Assembly (NCBI RefSeq): GCF_963966145.1
Contig: NC_091047.1
Location: forward strand, 18,724,001-18,788,000
Reading direction: 5' to 3'
DNA length: 64,000 nt
DNA from: Tenebrio molitor
Lineage: Eukaryota > Arthropoda > Insecta > Coleoptera > Tenebrionidae
In this document: piece by piece, positions 9,900 through 21,642 of the stretch
Layout: each line of letters starts with the position of its first letter
Position numbering within the stretch: the stretch's first letter is position 1
Made by a program: the position numbers and the translations under genes
Notes under the pieces: model-generated
The model's database searches: none
Told to the model about the DNA's origin: nothing
What the model saw: only the letters and a program-made list of their open reading frames with translations

Positions 9900-10216
9900 C
9901 CGGGTATCAACCACCAAACCTGGCCATAGGCACATTACACATATTAAAATAATATATGAGTTGCTATGAAACATATTATTGTTTCGTCAAATTTGCCCAA
10001 TAATTGAGCATAATACTGCTCTGTGATCGTTCTTCCCTTTTCCAAATTTCTACTTTCTACGTTACCTACATCAAAAGTTTCCTGATGGCATTGTTTGTAC
10101 GGACGATAATTATAGCTGTCAATATGACATTACACAATAATATATTTCATAGCAACTCATATATTATTTTAATATGTGTAATGTGCCTATGGCCAGGTTT
10201 GGTGGTTGATACCCGG
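9900..10216. mobile_element. Long-TIR MITE, family M3
   Basis: The left arm starts CCGGGTATCAACCACCAAAC and continues about 85 bp almost perfectly inverted to the right arm ending at 10216, with a spacer of about 145 bp. A degraded single-arm relative with ACCAAACCTGACCATAGG lies near 51280-51320. Confidence 0.9.
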
Positions 10217-10577
10217 TATGTATATTCTACAGGGCGAGCGGGTGGCCATTTTATATTTATTAATCCTTCGATGTGCATTTGCTGCAATAAATCTACATAT
10301 AGAACTTTGAAGTGAAGTTTTACTTCAACTTTAACTCGAAATTCGCTTTAGCAATAAATTGACGTATTTTTTTATTTTTTCCAAACGAATTCATTCGCTT
10401 TAGTACTTTTGAGCTGTAGTTTAGATGTAAGATTATTTAATAATGCTTTGTTGACGTGTTTGAAACAATTTGAAATAATCAAGTCATAAGGATGATGCCA
10501 ATTAGAGATTGTAATAATAGTAATTCTAATTAAGTAAAGTCAGTCCACACTTTTAATGCCAAGCCACTTTTATTAAA

Positions 10578-10914
10578 GTCCATTCAAAAATCAAAAAACC
10601 ACCACCTGTTGCTTTAGGTTGGTAAAATTTAAAAAACCCTAGGTACATATTTTTTCATACTATGTTGGTAACTATAAATTATGACATTTATTTGATTCAA
10701 TTTGAATTTCGTTCATATTGTTTTATTAGCAGCACGTTTCATTTATTTATTGATTCTTATTATTTTTGCTTAAACATGCCCAGAAAAACAAGACGCTTAA
10801 TATACATTTAACCTCAAAATTACAAGTCTCACCAAATTTTACACTAGACAGCGTTGCCGATAGTAATTATCGAGGAAAATGCGACGTTGGTGGTTTTTTG
10901 ATTTTTGAATGGAC
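10578..10914. mobile_element. MITE family M4, copy 1
   Basis: The termini are GTCCATTCAAAAATCAAAAA and its inverse, extending to ACCACCA. It is nearly identical end to end with 34077-34451, so two members of one non-autonomous family are present. The interior is AT-rich without a frame. Confidence 0.9.
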
Positions 10915-10976
10915 TTTACTCGTAGTAATGATGTGCAGTTGACAACTTTCAAAAATTAAAAACTTGAAGAAAGTCG

Positions 10977-11316
10977 TATAGTCCAATTTTTACCCTTTTG
11001 CGATGACGTCATTATCTAGTAACTTTACGTATGTTTTAGCTAGGATAAGAAACAAATTTGAATTGGTCATAAATAACTATAAATGTGTCAAATTTGTTGA
11101 CAATTCCTTCGAAAGGTTATGTTCGTAATCAATGTAATAACTGAAAGAAATTAAAAATTGTCAAATTGACAGGAGCATAAAATAACCTCAAAGTGACCAT
11201 CAATAAATAAACGTGCCTTTTTTTTTTTGTTTTTTTTCTGTTTCTGTCGTTTCAATAAAGAGAAAGCGAGGAAGGAAATCGTGACGTCACCTCAAAAGGG
11301 TAAAAATTGGACTATA
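10977..11316. mobile_element. TA-type MITE with CRE-like arms
   Basis: TATAGTCCAATTTTTACCCT at the left is inverted at the right end. The arms run about 35 bp to TGACGTCA, so each carries a CREB/ATF-like octamer. Length is 340 bp. The terminal TATA overlaps a probable TA duplication. Confidence 0.85.
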
Positions 11317-11414
11317 GGATCTCCCTCAAATGCATTTTAAAATATATGAATTTATGAAGTAAACTTGATCTAGCAAATCTTATTCAGAAATAATATGATA
11401 ATTGTACTTTATTT

Positions 11415-12305
11415 AGCGAGTTCGTGTGTAAAGGGCGCTTTACACTATGTGATTTATCACATGATTTTATCACAAGCAAGAATTTTGGTTTTTACACTCT
11501 GTGTTTTAACACACAAAGTTAGTCATAAGGCCAGTCACAAAGAAAATCATATCGAATCATAGGTCGTCATTCAGAATAGAACGGTGTCTATTTCCCTGTG
11601 AGTTTTCGAATGATTGCCTATAACCGACAAATGGCTGGAAAGGTAAATACACTTCGCAGCAAAATTAACGGATACCTAATGCTGTTATTTTCAAATAAAC
11701 TAAATTTTTCTTTTCTTGACTTTTTCTACTTTATTACTCCGTAATTGTCCTCTTTGAACCAATATGATGTAGATTAACATTATAAATAAATCGTCGTTTG
11801 GAATCATTTTTCTAAGAAGCTGTCTTGTCCACAAGCGAAGTCTGAACACTCTGAACACTAACAAACATCAAACAACTAGCAATCTAACCTTAAAACTTAA
11901 AGTTTTGACGTTTGTTATTCATATTCAGTTACAGAGAAAACAAGGAAGCAAGTCACATTGTGTAAACTTAAACTGGCCAAAATCACACTGATCGTCGTAT
12001 CATACGAATTTTGTATGATAAAATCATATGCAAAATCACAAAAAAAAATAAAGTGTAAAGCACACTTAAATTGGGCTTTTTTGGCATGAGTGAAACGAGC
12101 GTTTTATAGGCCTACGAGTGCCAAAAACGCCCAACGAACGAGTTGAATACAATGTTTTTTGTTCGACGAGCCTCTTAAAGGCTCCAAATCGCTGAAAATC
12201 TTTAAAATTAGCTTGACGTTTTGTTTTGACAAGTTGTGACATTTATCAAAATCCGTTCACACCAAAGAAAATTCTCAAATTCTGGCAATGTCGAACAAAA
12301 AAAAG
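11415..12305. repeat. Family X copy 2, split by a MITE
   Basis: The first bases, GCGAGTTCGTGTGTAAA, and the part from 12066, AAATTGGGC..., match the continuous copies at 3895 and 38250. The intervening 11433-12065 is absent from both, so it is an insertion. Confidence 0.85.
11433..12065. mobile_element. 633-bp MITE inside family X
   Basis: Termini GGGCGCTTTACACT and AGTGTAAAGCACAC are inverted. Subterminal GATTTTATCA motifs are inverted too (11467 and 12018). Comparison with the uninterrupted copies places the target within GTAAATTGGG, with a short (about 3-4 bp) TAA-type duplication. The ends of the element are ambiguous by a few bases. Confidence 0.8.
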
Positions 12306-13592
12306 TAAAAATATTTTTTATATTAACGTAGAACATGAAGAAAATAAGTTCGACCTTTGCGATTACTATAATAGCTTCGAAAATCTTGAATGTGCTTTAA
12401 TTTTGCACGCAATAATACCATTTTTAGATTTATCTTTGACCTTCAAAAAGCCTACTTTTATTTAGGTATTCTTATTGCCATTTATTTTTTATAACGTAAT
12501 GAATTAATTTGACTCGAAATACGAAAATACGATTCTTGTAGGTCTTCTGCATTATAGATATAAGTAAACTTTTTACTGTTTATATTTAGATCATGAATAT
12601 GCTAAGTACATTTTTTAACAAGAAAACCACTAATGGAAATTAAAAAAATATATTTGCAAAATATTTGCACCGTGTGCAGAAATTACAACTTTTTTAAAGA
12701 TTACATGACAAACACAATTTAATTTCGCAACAGTTAAAAATTATGTTTATTGTATGTACATATACATATACATCTTACTAAAATGTGTGTGTAGTATTTA
12801 AATATTTAAGCACCAAACATTTTTCCAACGTCAGTATTAGATAAAGATAACTAACGATCGACCTTCATTTGTGCCACACAAAAAAGACGCAAATCTGTGA
12901 AGTTGCTTATTTCAGTTTTTCCATAAATCATAAAATTGTATAACAGCTTTAGTAAATAGTTTCGTGAAAATTACGCTGACAGAATAGGTTCTAGCAAATA
13001 AAAATTTCACACATACTATTGCAATTTTAATAACGTGGGATATACGTCTTTTAAACCATCTGCCGCTGCAGTTTTGGTCGGTCGATTCTTTAAGAAGCCC
13101 AACCTTCTGATTGAGTTTTCTATCTGCTGCTAGTAGGTATTTGATAAAGCGCAATTTGTTTCTTAAACTGTCAAAAATTAATGGGCGATTAGAGTAATAA
13201 TTTTATTTCAATACTTTATTTTTAATTTCATAATTTGAAAAACAAAATTGTTCAAATATTTTTGTTTACGATAGTTTACTACAATAATTTCATGACTAAT
13301 AGGGAGACACAAATACCTGATGAATTGGCATCAACAATGAAATCTTTCAAATTTATATAAATATTCCATTTCAGTATTTGGCAAGACAATGTAATTCATG
13401 TATCACGTGATCATGAATGATCCAATGAAAACGCGTAAAGTTCTTAGTTGCATGGCTATCACAGCGATAATAAAAAACAAAAAAAATATTATCTTATTTA
13501 CTTTCGTCGTTATGATTTTTGATTGAAATAAATTTGTCAGTTTGACAAATAAATGAATAATTTTTTATTTCATTCATTATATTGTCTCGTCG
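12306..13592. other. Unassigned AT-rich DNA
   Basis: No gene or paired repeat was recognised. The ORFs at 12226-12465 and 12912-13154 have no recognisable domain. Confidence 0.4.
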
Positions 13593-13713
13593 AATATAAC
13601 ACGTGGTATGATTAATCATCGATGATATTAAATTCGTGAAATTGAAGCAGGACATTTCACTCGTCCTTCGGACTCGTGAAATCATCGATAATAATCATAC
13701 CACTAGTTATATT
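13593..13713. repeat. Foldback element
   Basis: AATATAACACGTGGTATGAT and its approximate inverse (ATCATACCACTAGTTATATT) enclose inner inverted ATCATCGAT motifs. The loop CTCGTCCTTCGGACTCGTG is of the CpG type seen at 3756 and 6302. Confidence 0.7.
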
Positions 13714-16064
13714 ATAGCTGATAATATCTAAAACAATGAAAACTCTGTTTTCAAATATCGAAAATTGCGTGAAAACCTTAGAAAAAATTAATGTCCCATC
13801 ATTCCATCGATGCGTTGAAAAGTAAAAGAACCAGACACCGATAACGTTCCGCTCTCCGTAAATAGAATAAGAAAGAAAAAGCAATTGTTTCGCTATAACT
13901 CATGTGGGAAGCATACAGTAGGTTGCAAACATTATTTCAAAATTCCTAAACTGCCCGAGGGAGATACAAATGTTATCTCATTTTTTGAATATTGAATGAA
14001 GGAACATCGAAAAATTGTGTTTCGATCTGAATGTACCTACACTTTGAAAAAATTAGTCGTAGTGGTTTACCTATTTAAAGAAATGAATTTTTTGAACATT
14101 TTTCCTAGTATTCCCAGAAGATGATGAATTCAACGTATTATTTTGGTCCGCCAGTTCTGATAGACCCTGTATAATTACATATCCGTTTACATAATACATA
14201 AAAAAAATATTTCTTATTTATGCGAGTACCTATATTAAGTTCCTGCTCCTAATAATTTATTTTTCTACTAGGTACATGTCTTAAATCCTTAGATTAGCGC
14301 TCTTATCATGAACCAAACCAAAATATTTTCTTTCAATTTTATTTTTAAGCTCTTTAGTATTAGTATCTCTGGTAATTCGATGATATTATACAATAATTTT
14401 CTTATCTTAACTTAAGACCACAGAAAACATTATGACAAATAATTATCATACGCTTCTATCATGGTAGTAGACCAGATAAATAACTCAATTTGTTGCAAGT
14501 TTCAACAGGTATCATGTAAATTGTATCAAGACGAGAATTTTTCAAAATGATGTTCCTCTATTAACATCATGAAAAACACCTCTCTTCACCATTTTCTAAT
14601 CAATCTAAAAACACAGTAAAACTCATAAATAATTCTCAGAATATGTGTGCTTTAAAAATAATTACTTTCACACATAATAAGATACATCATAATACCAGTA
14701 GGGCTTACATTTAATGAGAAAAGTAGGTGTCTTCTGTCGTTAAGCTCATATAATGTTCAGTCATAAATGTTACATAAAAATAAGTATCATAACCGAAATA
14801 ATAACCGATAATAAAGTTTTTGGTAAGTAAGTAGGACAAAACGAACAAAATATATTGTTTTTCTTCGGCTTTCTCCGTTGTTTAAATTACAAATTGGCTT
14901 AGAAAGTTGTGTAAAATTTTCCAAAAAGATTTTCAGGTAATGAAAATACCACACCACAGAATTCATTATGTTATTTACGTCTTTATTAGAATATTTACAT
15001 AGTTATTTATACACGTTTTAGTTTATCTTTAGGCTGAAATATAAAATTTTATATTTATTCAGGCCGTAGTTACCCCTTTCTGAAATGAGCTGTTCTAAGT
15101 TAAATCAGTTCTTAATTATTGACGTGAGTATCTTAAGACGTAACACTGTACTTAATTAAATCGTTAATTAATGATGTTGCCGTTTAATCAAACACTTGAT
15201 GAATGCTTAACGAAAATCAGACACATTTGCTTATAAGCAGTAATACGAGTATCTATAATCTAAGCGCACACAATAGCTAAAATTTAATATAAAATGAGTT
15301 TGTCTTTGCTTACCAAAGTTTGGAAGCAAGACATGTCAGTCACAAGTTATTCCAGTTTTAGTTATTACGAAAGTAGCAGTAATGTTTACTAGGTTTTAAG
15401 TGTAAAGTAGATTGCAGTAGTTTATGTAATTGACACATGTTTAACAATGATTTGAAATCAAATTTTCCAAAAAATTAAAAATCTAATTATACTAGCTCAA
15501 ACGAGCTGCTGTAAAATCTCTCACCGATATGAAATTACCAAAACAAAGTTACGTACTTGATGAGTCGAGTTAACGATTTTAAGTTAGAATCCAATTAGGA
15601 TCCATTAACAGATTTTAGTTGTTCAAACTCTTCTGTTAATAGAAAACTGGACACATAAATATTTATTACGTTGTGTTTGTGTTACAGTACTTTTTTCAAA
15701 GTAGAGTCAAATCACCGAACAAGATCTGAATGTTAATAAAGGAAATTCTGCCATTAATTGCTATTAATAGCCCGTAATTATACGACGTTCTAAACACCCC
15801 TAACAAAGTTTCGAATATTTATGTGGCTGTCAAAATCGATATTTTTGCAGATGAATGAAGGTGACGGCAGTAAGGTCAGCACTTGGACTGTTAGTGGTCA
15901 CGTTATTAATTAATTTAACATAATAGACCCGGGCTGAATTCTTTTTGAGCCAAGGAAAATTAGGTTTTCATGTTTATTTAAAGAGCGTGAAATAGATGTG
16001 TATTTATAAGACTTTACACAACATAAAAGAAGTCCAAGATTACGTTAAAACAAAAATTACTCAC
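13714..16064. other. Unassigned AT-rich DNA
   Basis: A long stretch without credible ORFs or TIR pairs. A sequence near 14150-14170 ending GACCCTGTATAAT resembles the end of a TA-type transposon, but no partner was found. It could be intron of a minus-strand gene starting near 16.5 kb. Confidence 0.35.
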
Positions 16065-16500
16065 AACCTGAGCCTCCAGCTTTCCTTTGCATCTCCATCG
16101 GAAAAAGTTCGTTCACGTGTTCCTTCTCATACTTTTCGATATCTTCACCGAATCTCAAAAGTTGTGGCCAAATTCCAAACGTCTGGCTATATTTACACAC
16201 TTGTTTTCAGCTCAATGCTTTTCGCGAGATATTGTCAAAGCCTCTTCGGAACCAGCATATACTACCATCACCGACAACCAGCGAAAAACATTTCATTCAA
16301 ACATCTCCATCGGCCGATTCAAATCACGTCCAGCTTTCCTTCGAGAAAGTGGTCACCTAACTTGCATTTTAATCGGCAGCGAGCGCTCTTCCAGGGAAGA
16401 TTTTTTTAATTGACGATCGTTGTCAAGGCAAACTTTTCTTGTGATTTCCCAACTACCACACTTCCTCCACAAACGTCCAACCATGCACTGCGGTAGGCGC
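16065..16500 (-). other. Candidate first exon of a minus-strand gene
   Basis: Reading leftward from the CpG-rich block, sequence of higher GC content ends at GGTT|GTGAGTAAT, a consensus 5' splice site with the last exonic base at 16065. An ATG at 16098 opens a frame, MEMQRKAGGSG, that would cross the junction in phase 1. An upstream frame starts at ATG in about 16487-16356 (43 codons). If real, the remaining exons lie to the left, possibly beyond the window. I did not recognise a protein. Plus-strand ORFs at 15996-16413 overlap in two frames and look like shadows of this GC-richer stretch. Confidence 0.3.
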
Positions 16501-16600
16501 CTTTTTTCCCGTAACTAGCACGCGACGTCGTGACGTCACCGTTCCTGCAGCCCCACTTATTGCGACGGCGCCTAGCGTCGCCTAGATAATGAAGATTAGA
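16480..16600. promoter_or_regulatory. CpG- and CRE-rich promoter-like block
   Basis: Within about 100 bp there are CGACGTCGTGACGTCACCG (overlapping palindromes with a full CRE, TGACGTCA), paired GGCGCCT motifs and other CpGs, in surroundings that are otherwise AT-rich and CpG-poor. This fits a housekeeping promoter, probably for the minus-strand candidate exon to its left. It could also serve a plus-strand 5' UTR exon. Confidence 0.4.
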
Positions 16601-19600
16601 ACAATAGCGTTGGCCGATATTAAATCCGAAAGATTTATTTCACTCCGAATGCTCCCCAAGTGACGTAATTAACTTAATGAAAAAACAATTCAATTCAAAC
16701 CACCACCCCGAAGGGACGAAAAACGTGAAACGCATCATCTGCTGCTGTAATTTCAATTAAGACATTCGGGAATCCCTAACGTACGAGTATTGTCACTGAA
16801 GAGTCGGAAGGACACCCCGGAAGTCATCATTATGACATAAATTAGCCGGTCAAATAAAATGAGGCCAGGATAAGTAGGTCGGCCAGGTGATAAAAATATA
16901 CCGTGTGAGCTATTATACTCGAAATAAGCTGCACAATTGGAAATTTGAGTCAAACACTCCAAAATTGCAACGACTGACACAATCGCCACAAAAATAAAAT
17001 ACAGAATTTGATTAATTTTTCAACATTTCTGTCATCCTAACCTCCGTCAAACTCTTTTTGACATTTCTTATTACTTAAAAAGTAATAACAATATAAATTT
17101 TGCGACAATAACTTTTGAAAACCAAGACCGCTCGTTTAAGTTAATATTTTGCCTAAATATTTTTAAAATTATAAATTGAAACGTGGCTGTTTACACATAT
17201 CGATCAGTAGGTCGGTGTTTACATAAAATACCATTTCCCGATTTATTTGTTTGCAGGAACAAAATTATTGCCTCAAAATATAAAAAGCAGTAATAAAGTT
17301 AAGGAGTTGCAGACATGGACTACAACAAAAGCAATTGTTGTCTGAGCTTTTGACCTCTCCAAACATGTTTTTGAACAAGTGCCAAATATTTGAGGAAGCC
17401 AGCTTTAATAAACTCACAATAAGTGTGACAATAATTTATAAATGGAGACGGAGATGGGAATGTAGTGTTTTAATTATCTGGCTTGAAAATTTTTCAACTG
17501 ACTTAATTACCCGATCGAAGTGCACACTATAGCTTAATTTAACGACAAGATCTACTTGGCAAGATGTCGAAGAGTATTTTATAAATTCATTTTGTTACTG
17601 GCAATAGAAAAGGGAGGTGCACCCATTTCCGCAACGCACCTGTCCCCAAATTAATCGTTAGGCAAATTTGAAAAAATAGCAGAGCTGTTGGAATGCGACA
17701 GTGTGAGGTACTGTTCGTGTTTAGTTTTTGTTAAAAAGTGATTGGGGTAATATTTTTGTACATTATTCGCTGTTCGGTCGATTTTGCGTGAAATAATCGG
17801 CACGAAACTAAAGCTTTCCTAGGAAAATCTATCCAGCAGCGCGCGCACATGTATATTATGATTTCCGGGGTCAAGGATATCAGTTCAAGGCAACGACTGT
17901 GCCACTTTGTCTGTGGGTATTAAGTTGTGTGGCGTTGGAAAATCCATTTTCCCGATTCACATCGGGACAGATTTATGAATAGTAATCCTGCGGTAACTGC
18001 AATGGGATATTATAGTTTCCTCCTCACTATATATTTGTTTTTGTGGTTTTTTAAAAAAGCAATTTTATATTTAAACTTTATAGGTGTTTTCCACAATTTT
18101 ACGGCTATTAATGAATTATTTTTAGTTTAAGCTGTGTCTCTGAATTATGGAGTTCTTTTCCACTGATTCAGCGATAAATGTAGCTATTAATTAGCTACCA
18201 CCGTGAGTTAAAAAAATCGAGTAAGTCATGATTTAGTGGGCAGCCCTAGTTTAAATAATAATGCTGTTGTCAAAGAAACATTTTTAAACTCTTTAACCGC
18301 TAATAAAGAAATTTAACAGTTGTAAAATTTAGCAACTAGTGCTGCCAACTGATCATTATATTTTGATCGCAGGGTACAATATTGACACCTGCAGTAGTTA
18401 TTCAGACACATAATGGACAGTCGCATTATAATCACACCAAATAAAATAATTGTTTTTATTTTTTAATGTAGGTATTTCAATTAATATTAAATATATATCT
18501 AGGTACATGTCTAATAAGTATCTACCTATATGTAGTTTGATCACCAAATTTAATCGTTGTGCTGTCGTGATTTGTGCCAAATGCCAATGCCAAAAATTAA
18601 TTTAAATAATACCATCATGTTGGTATTTGATGATACTTCACGTGCTGAAGCAACAGTTAAATGTCGTTACGCCAACATTCGAAGAGGAGATTTAGAGTGA
18701 AATATAATTCCACTCGGGTGCCGTTCGTGGTGAGTAGAAAATTACGGTTGACCATCATACGGTTTACGTAACCATTGAGCAGTGGTTGGCATAGCTGCAG
18801 AATCATTAGAGCCAGTTGTTCATGACCGTTAAAATTATGAAAGATTTTTTTAGTTTAGTTGCCACACCGTTTACAGATGAGCGAAAATGCAATTTTGTGA
18901 TCTTTTAGTCTTCAACGGTAGATACAGTTGAGACGTTTTGAATAATAATAAATGGTAAAGTTTGTGTATACAATTATGTATTACTGAGATGGACTTCCAT
19001 CCGTTAAGATACGACAAAAGTTTAAGAAGTAACAACAATTTTTTACGAAATTAGTAGCAACTGTGACTGTACTGACTGTGTAACGTGTCTTCTGACTGGA
19101 CACATCCATATGTCGTTCTGAAAAACTGGGAATTTCTTTTAAAGTTTCCGTATCATCATAATGTTTATTCACGTTGAATCTTTTTAATGCATTTAATTTT
19201 GATTTGTTGTCGAAAATAAAATTGACTACATATGTGTTTTATTTTTTATTTTTGCGCTTTTCCATGGATTCGAAATGGAAATATGTAGTTATAAAAGACA
19301 CCACATAAAAACTCACATACATTTTTGTGGGCTGCCTATAATATGTAGATAAATATACTCGTATTGCTCATGGTAGTAATTATTTTGAAAAAAAATCCTA
19401 ATACTCTTACACGTATGATCAACATATTTTGTGGTCATTGTAATTTTGTGACGAAAGGGAAAATTATTATTTATTTTTTGGGTAGGTACTGATTTGAACA
19501 ATGCAATGTAGAGAAAATAACTAGAATTATGATTTATGAAATTAACAGTAGAAGACACGAAAAAGAAATGACTTTGTATCTTCTTAATTTTACTCAACGA

Positions 19601-19849
19601 CACACAGTGGTAAAATACATAAAATAACCATTTATTCGGCGCAATTCTGATTTTCGTTTAATTCAGAATTGCTAAGTAACAACATAGCTATGCAATGTTG
19701 TGACAATGTCGATAACCATTTTATGATTTTCTCCTATTCTGCCTACAAATTTGAGCAATAATTGTTATTGCTGTGGTCCATCATGATTTCATGAACAAGG
19801 GTCGCTCATGCATAGTTTGCTTAGCGCTTGTGCGTATTGCTCAAGTTAA
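16601..19849. other. Unassigned DNA
   Basis: No gene was recognised. GC rises slightly near 17690-17940 (GCGCGCGCACATG), which could be another 5' exon or promoter, but nothing decides this. Confidence 0.3.
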
Positions 19850-20260
19850 TGCAATCACCCAAGTCTTGAAAACGTAATTTTTACATGCCTTTTTAAAATG
19901 TTGAATCAATTAAGATTTACATAAAAAAAAATTGATCGTCAATAAAAAATGCTGTAGGGAAAAACTCGTCCTTGAAAGACGTCTGGTTTGAGAAAAAAGC
20001 AAAAAACTGTGTTAAACGTGACTGCAATGAAACAAACGCGCAGTTTTGCAGAATTTTGGTCATCCCTTTTCGCAGAAGCGCAGGTGACATAATTTATTAT
20101 ACTGAATGCTTTAATTCTTCCATAAAGGACTAAAACACGATCGGGATATTTTAGCAAGGTAATTTAGTTCACGTACGCTTCCTGCGTCTTCAAATAAATT
20201 TACGAATCTCTTAACCTTACATTTTGTAAAGCCTACATTTGGATAGTGTTTATTTTTTCA
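19850..20260 (-). mobile_element. Partial second copy of the 23923 transposon
   Basis: Blocks such as CCCAAGTCTTGAAAACGTAA, CATGCCTTTTTAAAATGTTG and ACACGATCGGGATATTTTAG occur in the same order as in 24035-24330. The copy has neither terminus and holds an unrelated stretch near 19945-20090 where the other has different sequence, so it is truncated and rearranged. Confidence 0.7.
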
Positions 20261-20594
20261 ATCTATTCAGCGAAAATTTAAATTTACCTAAACATTTCTT
20301 TTTACGGCGTTTATGAGAAATTTGCAATTTTGTGACATTTCTCAGTCTTTTCTTTCCGCCATCAAATATGAAAATACCTATACTTTGGTTTAATTAATAC
20401 TATCTTTTCTCCTTGAATAAGATAAATGTTGTACGATATTCGTATTGTAATTTCATATTAAAGATAAATACTTTTATCGTAAATACGTTAATAACATTGT
20501 TTTGGTCTTTTGGTGTATCGCCTTGTGTAATGGAAATCTGTTTTTCGATTATAACAAGTTGATTTCAGAACTAGAATGACTACTTTTAATATAT

Positions 20595-21642
20595 AGGGTC
20601 GCTATAAAGTATGGCAGCAGTTAAATATCTGGAGAATGATTTCTTGGAAATCCTTGAGATTTGGTATGGAGTTAAGTGCATTTAAATTCTATTGTTTGAA
20701 ATTTTTTCAGTTTTATACCATCATTTGTTTTCGAGATACAAAGCTAACTAGAATTTTTTTAAATGGTAACAGGGGTTAATTTTATGATTTTTGAAGAGAT
20801 TTTTTTTCTAAATTCAACGATGTATCACATGTAATAATTAGTTTACATAACAACCCTAAAAAACTTTTTTGAAATTTAATTCAAAAATAAATAAACGTAG
20901 CTACCGTTTGAGGCTCTTTTTATTAAACCTATCAAACCGTTTCTTGGAATTCTTTGAAATTTGCTACGGAGTTAAGGGCATTTAAATTCTATACATAATT
21001 TGTAATTTTTTTTAGTTTAATACCTTCATTTGTTTTCGAGATACAAAGCTAACTTGAATTTTTTTAAATGGCAAGAGGGGTTAATTTCATGATAAAAAGT
21101 GTTTTTTTAAATTCAACACTGTATCGCATAATGACCGTTTCATTTTTTGTGTGTCATCAAAAGTGTCATCACTTCAGCACAGCTTCGTCTCCTATCACCA
21201 TATTCAATCATCATTATTAGAACTTCTATCCGCTCGGTTTCACTTAAATGAGGCATTTTAATAATAAATAAATAAGTAATTAGATTGCACACACTTTGAC
21301 ATAAATTAATAATAGAAACTGTTTTCAAAGGTAACTATGTTTATTTATTTTTGAATTAAAAATAAGAAAATTGTTTTGCCAATCCTTATGTAAACTATTA
21401 TTACATGTGATACATCGTTGAATTCAGAAAAAAAACCTCTTTTCAAAAATCATAAAATTAACCCCTGTTGCTATTTAAAAAAATTCAAGTTAGCCTTGTA
21501 TCTCGAAAACAAGTGAAGGTATAAAACTGAAAAAATTGGAAAGAATAGAATTTAAATGCTATTAACTCCTTACCAAATCTCAAGGATTTCCAAGAAACCA
21601 TTCTCGAGATATTTAACTGTTGCCATACTTTGTAGCGACCCT
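20595..21642. mobile_element. ~1.05-kb TIR transposon with repeated arms
   Basis: AGGGTCGCTATAAAGTATGG at the left is inverted at the right end (CATACTTTGTAGCGACCCT). The arms of more than 230 bp include GGTTAATTTTATGATTTTTG and GATGTATCACATGTAATAAT. A third, directly oriented copy of much of the left arm sits inside at about 20937-21134. A relic transposase N-terminus lies between (21140-21256). Confidence 0.85.
21140..21256 (-). pseudogene. Transposase N-terminal relic
   Basis: Reads MPHLSETERIEVLIMMIEYG followed by DRRRSCAEVMTLL and stops after 38 residues. This resembles the first helices of the helix-turn-helix (DUF4817-like) N-terminus found in insect transposases. No catalytic domain follows. 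It lies in the middle of the 20595-21642 element and is its only sign of a coding ancestor. The similarity is from memory of the family pattern. Confidence 0.45.

Noticed and set aside
15996..16413. Plus-strand ORFs of 137 and 108 codons
   Set aside because: They overlap in different frames, have no recognisable domain and fit better as the complement of a minus-strand 5' exon.
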